Below, piece by piece: positions 8,689 through 15,917 of a stretch of DNA of 26,243 bases. This DNA comes from DASVTU01 sp036387415 (lineage in GTDB: Bacteria > Acidobacteriota > Blastocatellia > Pyrinomonadales > Pyrinomonadaceae). A program made the position numbers and the translations under genes. Each line of letters begins with the position of its first letter. The stretch's first letter is position 1. The notes under the pieces are model-generated. The model was not told where the DNA came from, ran no database searches, and was given only the letters and a program-made list of their open reading frames with translations. The stretch is taken from the NCBI GenBank assembly GCA_036387415.1, contig DASVTU010000036.1:1-26243 (forward strand), written 5' to 3'.

Positions 8689-11600
8689 TTATTCTTCGGG
8701 GAGTGCTTCGAGTTCGGCGAGGATTTGCGTCATCTCATCGCTCTCAATCTCTCCGGCCTGTTGCTGAATGATGGTGAGGCCGAGTTCGCCGACGGTCGGA
8801 GACTCAAACACGGCGCGCAGGGGCAAATCGACGCTGAAGTTTTTGCTCAGGCGCGCGATAAGTTGGGTGGCGAGCAGCGAATCGCCACCGATGTCGAAGA
8901 AGTTGTCGTAGATGCCGACTTGTTCGAGACCTAAAATATCCTGCCAGATATTAGCGAGACTCCTTTCGAGTTCGTTTCGCGGTTCGACGTAAGGAGTCTG
9001 GATGTTCGGGCGCGGATGCTTCGCACGATGCGATTGAAGCTTTTCAATCTCTTCGAGAAGACGTGAACTGCTAAACGAGTTGGCTCGCTCAATCAACGCC
9101 GGAAGATTTTTTGTCGAAACGGCGAGTTGCGGCAGATTCAAATCTTTCGAGAGCACACGGCTGAATGCTTCAGCTCCTTCTTTCGGGAAGATTCCATCGT
9201 TGGCGCTCTGCGGCAAGTCCTGCTCAACGACGACTCTCTCCGGTTGCTGTTCGCTGGTGTGATGCGGCGCGTGCATCTTGGCTCCGTCACCGTTACGCTT
9301 CTCGCCCGACAGTGATTTGAAGACGGCGGCATCATTCATCTTCTTCAAGGTGTAGTCTTTGATTTCGATAAGCTCGTTGCCGTCTTCATCCATGATGAGA
9401 ATGTTGCAGGTAATCGTCTCTTTGTTGGAGGCGGGTCGATCTTTGTACAACACATGGCTATAGATTTTTCGCGTGAGCGGCGCGTGGATTCGCACGCTCT
9501 CATAAGCCAGCGGCAAGTAGACTCCTTCGCCAACCAGTTGAACGAAACCGGTCGCCGCATCCATCAGCGATGGATGCATCCCGAAGCTCTCTATGTCGTC
9601 CGAGAACTCTTCCGACAGTTCGAGATAGGCCAACCCTTCGTTTTCGCCGACGTTCAATTTTTTGAGCAAGTTTTGCCAACGCGGGCCGAAATACAAGCCC
9701 TGTTTGCGCGCGCTGTCTGCCCTCTCTCGCAAGAGAGCCTCCTCGACGAGCAGACGATTGAGGCGCAACAAATCTTCGCCGCGCGGCTTCTGTGCGATGA
9801 GGCTTTGCGCGTGTGCTGAGAGTTCGACTTCCGCGAAACGCTGTTCGTCGTAGAGCGACGGGTGTTCGATTAAACGATTGAACTCGTCTGCCAGTAGCTT
9901 TTGCATCGACAGTCCCGCGGCGGCGGGCATCTCCTGTTTTTGCAACAGAAGTTGGTGCGATTCGGCGGAAAAATTGTCGCGTATGAAGCGCGTGAGCGGG
10001 TCGGAGGCTTCGCGGAGTTTCGCAATCAGTCCGGTCGAATTTTTGAAATCCTCGATGTGGAATAGATGCGGATGACCATTCCTCCCATTCTCCTGCTGCC
10101 CCGCATCGAAGACGATTTCGCGGTTGCAACACCTCTCCATAATGGCTTCGACCTGATGCTGTCGCGGCGGCTCGGACACCAGCCCGACGACCTCGCCGCG
10201 CACATGCTCCTGCCATTCCGTCTGGTTGTTATCCGTCGAATGTTCCCGACTTAGTACCAGAAAACTAAAACGCTCCGACGTTGCTGCCGTCGCAGACTCA
10301 TCCTCGCCCTTCTCGATGATTGTCCGCACTTCTCTCTCTTCGCCGTCTTTGACGATTAACGGCGACATGAAAAGAACTTTCTCGATGGCGATGAGTTGGT
10401 TGGGCGCTTGTCTCTCAAACGCGGCTCGCACCATCTCAAGGTAAGCCGTGCCGGGGAACAGACCGTTGCCCATGATTCTGTGTTCATCGACGACCCACTG
10501 CTTCGTCGTGCTCAACTGCGTCGAGTAGATTTTGCGATTGGCATCGTCTACGAGACTACGGTCGAGCAAGGGATGGTCAATCTCTTCCGAGTTGGATGTC
10601 TGTAGCAGGTCTTTCAAACCTGCTGAGACGGAAGCCTTTGCCGCCTGTCCCACTTCGAGCCACGCATCCCAATTCAACGACAGCGTGAACGCATCATTTC
10701 TCAGAGTGCTGCGCCGATGCGCGAAGGCATCGAGAAAGGCGTTTGCCCCGCAATGGTCAACCATTCCCAGGCCACCCATGATGGAAGCCAACGACGAACA
10801 GAGGATGAAGAAATCGAGCGGCACATCCTCTAACAGTTCGTTGAGGATTAAAGTGCCTCTCACTTTCGGTTCGAGAACGCTGGCAGCCATCTGCGGCGTC
10901 TTCACTTGTATCAACCCGCCGGGCGAGACGCCCGCCGCGTGAACGACGCCGTTGATTTCACCGAAACGCTCGCGCGCCTCTTCGATAACGCTCCGCATCG
11001 CTTCGCGGTCGCTCACGTCTGCGCTCAACATCAACACTTCCGCACCCATCTCTTCAAGCGACCGCACGCGGCGTATCTTGCGACTCACATCGTCGGCTTC
11101 GTCGTGTGCCGCCAACCATTCATTCCACTTCTCGCGCGCCGGAAGCGGCGAACGCCCTGTAAGTATCAGCTTAGCCTTGACCGTCTGCGCCAGATATTCC
11201 GCCAGCGACAGACCGATGCCGCCGACGCCGCCCGTGATGAGATAAACACCCGACGGACGCAAGCGTGTTCTACTTTCACCGACGCTATTTAACGGCAGCG
11301 ACTCGAAGGCTTGCTGCCAACGATGCCGCCCGCGTAACGCGACAACGGCGTTGGACGGTTCACTGTACAGTTCGGCAATGAGTTGATTGATGACGCGCGG
11401 CGTCGCGGCGTTCGTGTCCGGCGAGAGGAGGATGTCGATGCTGCGGCAGGTGACGTTTGGAAACTCCTGCGGAATCACTCTGCATGGTCCCAACAGCGTC
11501 GCTTTCCCGACGTGCAGCTTTTCTTCGCCGACCACTTCCTGCATGTTGTTGGAGACAATATCGACGTGCAACGCATCGGTCGCACTGTGGTTGCCGATGG

Positions 11601-14600
11601 CCTGCGCGAGTAGCAGCAGACTATTGAACCCCGCTTCCTGACACTGTGCGGCGAACTCAATCTCATCCTTCGCTTCGTCGTCAACGACGCTCCACAGATG
11701 AACGATACGCTCTGGCAACTGTTCAGCCGCGCGAAGTTCTGCGAAAAGGGCACCGTAATCTTCATAAGCACGCGCATTGATGGCGAAATCACTCGCGTCG
11801 CTTCGCTCAAATCTTTCGCCCATCCTGACCGTAAAAACTTCGTGTCCTGCTTCGCTCAAGCGTTCCGCCAAACCGCTGCCGACGCCCATTTCATCCATGA
11901 ATAGCAACCAACGAAACTTTTGATTCGCGGCGTCGGCGCTGGCGTTCTCGGCGGTGTGCATCGGCGTCGGCGACTGTTTCCAGACGGGCGTGTAGAACCA
12001 TTCGCCTATGTCGCTGCTCTTGTCCAAAGATTTTTGCAGCAAAGGAGCGTTTTCGCGTGCGTGTTTGCGCGGCGCAATCCAGTAGCGTTGCGGTTCAAAC
12101 GGATAGGTTGGCAGGGGTACGCGGCGTCGCTTTTCGTCCGAATAAAACTCAGGCCAGTTTATGTCGGCTCCCGCTGCCCACAATCTGCCGAGCGAGTTGA
12201 GTAGAAATGTCATGTCCGATTGCGGGTCGTAGGAATGACGCAGCGAGGCGAGCACTTGAACGTCGGCGTTGGCATCATTGGAGGGATGCTGCAAAGCCCA
12301 CGCGCCCATCACCTGCCCCGGCCCGACTTCCAACAGAATGCGTCTCGGTGTTTTGAAAAGCTCGCTCAACCCGTCCGAATATTGAACCGTCTGACACATG
12401 TGTCGCGCCCAGTAGTTCGGGTCGGTCGCCTGCGTCGCCGTAATCCATGTGCCCGTCACGTTTGAGATGAATGGTATCTGCGGCGCTTTGAGTTCGACGG
12501 ATTTAACAAGACGTGTGAACGGTTCGATAATCGCCGTCATCATGTTCGAGTGAAACGCGTGCGAGGTGGACAGTTGCCGACAGGCCAGTCCTCTTTTTTT
12601 GAGTTCGCGTTCGATGCCGGAAATCTCGTCCGTCGGCCCCGCGAGCACGCAGAGCGACGGCCCGTTGATGGATGCCAGCGCCACGTTCTCCGACAGCAAC
12701 GGCTGCAACTCTTTTTCCGAAAGAGGCACCGCCAACATCGCTCCGCCGGGAAGTTCCTCAATCATCTGCGCTCTGCGCGCGACGAGCGACAACGCATCTT
12801 CGAGCGAGAAGACTCCTGACAGACACGCCGCGACGTATTCGCCGATGCTATAGCCAATCATCGCCTGTGGAATAATTCCCCACTTCATCCACACCTTCGC
12901 CAATGCATATTCGATGACAAAGAGCGCGGGTTGCGTCAGATACGTCTGGTTCAATTTTCGTGTCGCTTCGTCCTGCTCTTGCTCTGCGCGCGGCTTCAGC
13001 ATGGCGCGCAAATCGAAGCCACTACTCGCGCCCGTCGCCGTCTTGTCGCCGTTTTGATTCTCCGTCGTCGTCTCTTTCGCGGCGGGGTAAATCATTTCTC
13101 TGAGGTCGAGGCCAAGATGCGGCTTGAGGAGTTCGCAGCAACGGTCAATCTCGAAGCGAAACGCGGGTTCGGTCTGGTAGAGTTCCAGACCCATGTTGAC
13201 GTAATGATTACCCAGACCGGGGAACATGAATGTGAGAGCGCGTTCGCCGGGTTCGCGGAAGTTGGTTTGGACGCGCTTGGGGTCGCGGCTTTCGAGCGCC
13301 TTCACCGCGTCGTCTGCGTCATGACAGACGAGCGTGCGACGGTAGTTGAATTCCGCTCTGCCGACCTGAAGCGTGTAGGCCACGTCAGCGAGATTCAATT
13401 CTGGCTGTTGCTTCAAAGCTGCGGCCAGATTGTCGGTCGCCTTCTCCAACGCCGTGCCGGACTTTGCAGACAAGATGAGCAACTGCGCGGGTCTCGACGC
13501 GCCCGAAGGCTCAAGCGCGGGTGTTTCTTCGACGATGACGTGCGCGTTGACGCCGCCGACGGCGAAAGCACTGACGCCCGCGCGTCGCGGCATGCCTTCA
13601 ACTTTCCATTCGGCGAGTTTGGAGTTGACGTAGAAAGGACTGTTGGCGAAATCAATCTGCGGGTTAGGCTGCGTGTAATGCAGACTGGGCGGCAGCATCT
13701 TGTGTTCCATCGCCAGAATCGTTTTGATTAAGCTCGCCACGCCCGCCGCCGCGTCGAGGTGGCCGATGTTGGTCTTCACCGAGCCGATGGCGCAGAAGCC
13801 TTTCTTGTCCGTGCTGTTGCGAAAGACCTGCGTGAGCGCAGAGATTTCTATGGGGTCGCCCATCGGCGTCGCCGTGCCGTGTGCCTCGACGTAGGTGATG
13901 GTTTCCGCCTCGACACCCGCGAATGCCTGCGCCATCGCGATAACTTCCGCCTGCCCGTCAACGCTCGGCGCGGTGTAACCGACCTTGTGTGCGCCGTCGT
14001 TGTTGATGGCCGAACCTTTGATGACGGCGCGAATGTTATCTCCATCGGCGACAGCATCGGCCAGTCGCTTGAGCACGACGATGCCCACGCCGTCGCCGCC
14101 GAGCGTGCCGCCCGCATGTTCGTCGAAGGCGCGACAGTGACCATCTGACGAGAAGACGCCCTCCTGCGGAAAATAGCCACTCTTGGCCGGAGCACTTACC
14201 GAGACGCCGCCCGCCAGCGCCACGTCGCACTGATAATTCAACAAGTTCAAGCAAGCCATATTGACTGCGACGAGCGAAGTCGAGCAGGCGGTCTGGACGG
14301 TGGCGGTCGGTCCTTTTAAGTTGAGTTTGTAGGCCGCCAACGAGGCGAGGAAATCTTTATCGTTCAAAATCCTGACTTGCAGAGGCCCTTCCGAGGCCAT
14401 CAATTCTTCGTTCGTGAGAAGATTAAAGATGAGATATTTACTGAAATTCATGCCTCCGAAAATTCCGATTGAACCCGGATAGGTCGCCGTGTTGTAACCA
14501 GCACTTTCAAGCGCCTCCCACACCGTCGTCATAAAGAAACGATATTGCGGATCCATGATTTCGGCTTCGCGCGGGCTGAAGCCGAAGAAGGCCGCATCGA

Positions 14601-14832
14601 ACATCTCGACATTTTCAAGCGCGCCTCCGGCACGCACGTATTCGGGAGCATCGAGGTGTGCGGGGTCGACTCCGGCGGCTTCCAATTCTTCCTTTGTGAA
14701 GCAAGTGATTGACTCGATGCCGTCGCGCAAGTTGCGCCAAAACTCGTCGAGATTATTCGCTCCGGGGAAACGCCCCGCCATCCCGACGACGGCGATTCCT
14801 TCCAGAGAATCCTGTGTGTCCAAATCGCTCAC
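8689..14832 (-). CDS. Type I polyketide synthase module KS-AT-KR-DH-ACP
   Basis: A 2047-residue single-module PKS. The ketosynthase (about 10-435) has TACSTS with Cys183, EAHGTA with His318 and NIGHLD with His358. The acyltransferase (about 530-850) has GYSIGEY with Ser662 and HAFH at 758-761, of malonyl-type appearance; the usual GQGSQ motif is changed to GLGNH. The ketoreductase (about 950-1400) keeps the NADPH motif GGVGGIG but has His1360 where the catalytic Tyr is expected. The dehydratase (about 1418-1838) has His1451 in HRIMGNGLFP and Asp1758, and a roughly 120-residue insert between its two halves. The ACP has IGGDS with Ser1985. DH after KR is not the usual order. The start is GTG at 14832, overlapping the preceding stop as GTGA, with AAGGAG about nine bases upstream. 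It should add one unit, possibly hydroxy- or methoxymalonyl from the free ACP. No thioesterase is present. Confidence 0.95.
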   Translation of the reverse strand: MSDLDTQDSLEGIAVVGMAGRFPGANNLDEFWRNLRDGIESITCFTKEELEAAGVDPAHLDAPEYVRAGGALENVEMFDAAFFGFSPREAEIMDPQYRFFMTTVWEALESAGYNTATYPGSIGIFGGMNFSKYLIFNLLTNEELMASEGPLQVRILNDKDFLASLAAYKLNLKGPTATVQTACSTSLVAVNMACLNLLNYQCDVALAGGVSVSAPAKSGYFPQEGVFSSDGHCRAFDEHAGGTLGGDGVGIVVLKRLADAVADGDNIRAVIKGSAINNDGAHKVGYTAPSVDGQAEVIAMAQAFAGVEAETITYVEAHGTATPMGDPIEISALTQVFRNSTDKKGFCAIGSVKTNIGHLDAAAGVASLIKTILAMEHKMLPPSLHYTQPNPQIDFANSPFYVNSKLAEWKVEGMPRRAGVSAFAVGGVNAHVIVEETPALEPSGASRPAQLLILSAKSGTALEKATDNLAAALKQQPELNLADVAYTLQVGRAEFNYRRTLVCHDADDAVKALESRDPKRVQTNFREPGERALTFMFPGLGNHYVNMGLELYQTEPAFRFEIDRCCELLKPHLGLDLREMIYPAAKETTTENQNGDKTATGASSGFDLRAMLKPRAEQEQDEATRKLNQTYLTQPALFVIEYALAKVWMKWGIIPQAMIGYSIGEYVAACLSGVFSLEDALSLVARRAQMIEELPGGAMLAVPLSEKELQPLLSENVALASINGPSLCVLAGPTDEISGIERELKKRGLACRQLSTSHAFHSNMMTAIIEPFTRLVKSVELKAPQIPFISNVTGTWITATQATDPNYWARHMCQTVQYSDGLSELFKTPRRILLEVGPGQVMGAWALQHPSNDANADVQVLASLRHSYDPQSDMTFLLNSLGRLWAAGADINWPEFYSDEKRRRVPLPTYPFEPQRYWIAPRKHARENAPLLQKSLDKSSDIGEWFYTPVWKQSPTPMHTAENASADAANQKFRWLLFMDEMGVGSGLAERLSEAGHEVFTVRMGERFERSDASDFAINARAYEDYGALFAELRAAEQLPERIVHLWSVVDDEAKDEIEFAAQCQEAGFNSLLLLAQAIGNHSATDALHVDIVSNNMQEVVGEEKLHVGKATLLGPCRVIPQEFPNVTCRSIDILLSPDTNAATPRVINQLIAELYSEPSNAVVALRGRHRWQQAFESLPLNSVGESRTRLRPSGVYLITGGVGGIGLSLAEYLAQTVKAKLILTGRSPLPAREKWNEWLAAHDEADDVSRKIRRVRSLEEMGAEVLMLSADVSDREAMRSVIEEARERFGEINGVVHAAGVSPGGLIQVKTPQMAASVLEPKVRGTLILNELLEDVPLDFFILCSSLASIMGGLGMVDHCGANAFLDAFAHRRSTLRNDAFTLSLNWDAWLEVGQAAKASVSAGLKDLLQTSNSEEIDHPLLDRSLVDDANRKIYSTQLSTTKQWVVDEHRIMGNGLFPGTAYLEMVRAAFERQAPNQLIAIEKVLFMSPLIVKDGEEREVRTIIEKGEDESATAATSERFSFLVLSREHSTDNNQTEWQEHVRGEVVGLVSEPPRQHQVEAIMERCCNREIVFDAGQQENGRNGHPHLFHIEDFKNSTGLIAKLREASDPLTRFIRDNFSAESHQLLLQKQEMPAAAGLSMQKLLADEFNRLIEHPSLYDEQRFAEVELSAHAQSLIAQKPRGEDLLRLNRLLVEEALLRERADSARKQGLYFGPRWQNLLKKLNVGENEGLAYLELSEEFSDDIESFGMHPSLMDAATGFVQLVGEGVYLPLAYESVRIHAPLTRKIYSHVLYKDRPASNKETITCNILIMDEDGNELIEIKDYTLKKMNDAAVFKSLSGEKRNGDGAKMHAPHHTSEQQPERVVVEQDLPQSANDGIFPKEGAEAFSRVLSKDLNLPQLAVSTKNLPALIERANSFSSSRLLEEIEKLQSHRAKHPRPNIQTPYVEPRNELERSLANIWQDILGLEQVGIYDNFFDIGGDSLLATQLIARLSKNFSVDLPLRAVFESPTVGELGLTIIQQQAGEIESDEMTQILAELEALPEE
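9733..10002 (-). other. Helical insert inside the PKS dehydratase domain
   Basis: Residues ~1611-1700 of the PKS, between the first hot-dog half of the DH (ending near EHVRGEVVG) and the second half (starting near GLYFGPRW). A normal linker there is far shorter. The segment is rich in charged residues and leucine and looks alpha-helical, with pieces such as LADEFNRLIEHPSLYDE and GEDLLRLNRLLVEEAL. From memory it resembles a short unit recurring in otherwise unrelated proteins of Acidobacteriota and Planctomycetota. I know of no function for it, and a database comparison is needed. Confidence 0.55.
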
Positions 14833-15860
14833 AACCCTTTTCTCCTTAACTTCATCTGTTGCTTTTGTTGATTCAATGCGGCCTCTTGTTTCTTCGCACG
14901 GTCATGTATTTGTTGAAAAGAGGGCGGCGCGGCGGGCGTCAGTGCAGGCTTCCACGAAGCGTCCATCGACGCTGGTCGGACGGCGAACAGGTTGTAGAGA
15001 ATCGACCCCTCATACATGTCATCCTGTTCGACGCGGACGTTGAAGCCGCGCTCTTTCAAGAGCGTCGTAATCTGATTCAAACGTCCTGCAAGGTCGTGCA
15101 CCTCAATCACTATCTGTCTGACCTTCGGCCAATCGGCGGCGTCGAGACCTTCGAGCACGTCGAGTTCGCTTTTCTGCACGTCAATCTTCATGAGGTCGAT
15201 TCGTTCGACGCCTTCCTCACGAATAATCTCGGAGAGAGGTCTCAAACGACACTCGAAGCTCTCGCTCTTGAAACGTGCTTCCAGCAAATCTTCGGCGTGC
15301 TGCATCAACTGCTCCATGCCCTCCATGCCCGTGTGCAACTGGTTGAGCATGATGGCTCGGAGCGCCTCTTTCTCCTCCTGCTTGTCGGCATAGAAGGAGG
15401 ACATGCCGGAACTCTGCGGATAGAAGGTAAACGTCGCGGTCTTCGCCTCGTTCGAGACGCCGCAGTTGAATAGTTTGACGTTGACTTTGTGAAGCGCGGT
15501 GTTGAAGCTCAAGATTCTAAAGAGCGGCGGCGCAGGTTCAAACGCATAAATCCGAAGATTGTTTACCTTGCGATGCGTGAAAAGCGTGAAGAGGCCGATG
15601 TTGGAGCCAACGTCGAAAACACATTCGCCTTCGTGCAGCGTCACACCATGCTTGAGATAAACCTGCTTCTCGAAAATGTCTTCGTAGAAATGCGCGAGTT
15701 CGGCCTTGCTCTGGTAGGCCACCTCCATGCCGTTCGCCAACACGCAACGACGCAGACCCGCGCCCGTATCCGTCTCATCCGGTCGCACGGGCAACACGGC
15801 GTCCGTCGCCTTCGTCTCGACGCCTTTCGTCTCCTGCGGCTTATCAAACATCTCCGGCAT
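14829..15860 (-). CDS. Free-standing FkbM-family SAM methyltransferase with a basic C-terminal tail
   Basis: A 343-residue methyltransferase of the FkbM family, mostly O-methyltransferases of natural-product pathways; FkbM itself methylates a hydroxyl in FK506/FK520. The SAM-binding motif CVFDVGSNIGLFTLF is followed by YAFEPAP and FNCGVSNE, and by IDLMKIDVQKSELDVLEG in the C-terminal half. It is clearly a paralogue of the methyltransferase embedded in the first NRPS of this window: both share YLKHGVTL, CVFDVG, FTLF, FNCGVS and FTFYP. Residues ~315-341 form a glutamine- and arginine-rich tail that matches the C-terminal tail of that NRPS. The stop overlaps the GTG start of the PKS, so the two are co-translated. 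It may methylate the hydroxyl of the unit handled by the PKS, since no FkbG-type methyltransferase is visible. The ATG start has only a weak ribosome binding site. Confidence 0.9.
   Translation of the reverse strand: MPEMFDKPQETKGVETKATDAVLPVRPDETDTGAGLRRCVLANGMEVAYQSKAELAHFYEDIFEKQVYLKHGVTLHEGECVFDVGSNIGLFTLFTHRKVNNLRIYAFEPAPPLFRILSFNTALHKVNVKLFNCGVSNEAKTATFTFYPQSSGMSSFYADKQEEKEALRAIMLNQLHTGMEGMEQLMQHAEDLLEARFKSESFECRLRPLSEIIREEGVERIDLMKIDVQKSELDVLEGLDAADWPKVRQIVIEVHDLAGRLNQITTLLKERGFNVRVEQDDMYEGSILYNLFAVRPASMDASWKPALTPAAPPSFQQIHDRAKKQEAALNQQKQQMKLRRKGL
14838..14918 (-). other. Putative docking tail of the free FkbM methyltransferase
   Basis: The last ~27 residues read QQIHDRAKKQ, then AALNQQKQQM, then RR near the end. 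They align without gaps to the C-terminal tail of the first NRPS (QQVQERVNRQ, then SAISQQQKLM, then RR). A basic amphipathic helix at a C-terminus is typical of carrier-protein docking elements and is unexpected on a lone methyltransferase. Confidence 0.55.
14842..14847 (-). promoter_or_regulatory. Ribosome binding site for the PKS GTG start
   Basis: The minus strand reads AAGGAG, followed nine bases later by the GTG at 14832-14830. It lies within the end of the FkbM gene and supports the unusual GTG start with its GTGA stop/start overlap. Confidence 0.7.
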
Positions 15861-15917
15861 AACAACTCTGCTCTCTGTTTACGATAGACGCTTGCTCCGA
15901 CTCTCCAATCAACACTC

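Noticed and set aside
12931..13731. Long open frames on the plus strand (also at 7360-8085, 19705-20595, 21388-22221 and 25130-25933).
   Set aside because: They lie entirely or mostly antisense to well-recognised genes, have no recognisable motifs, and their composition is what the opposite-strand codons produce.
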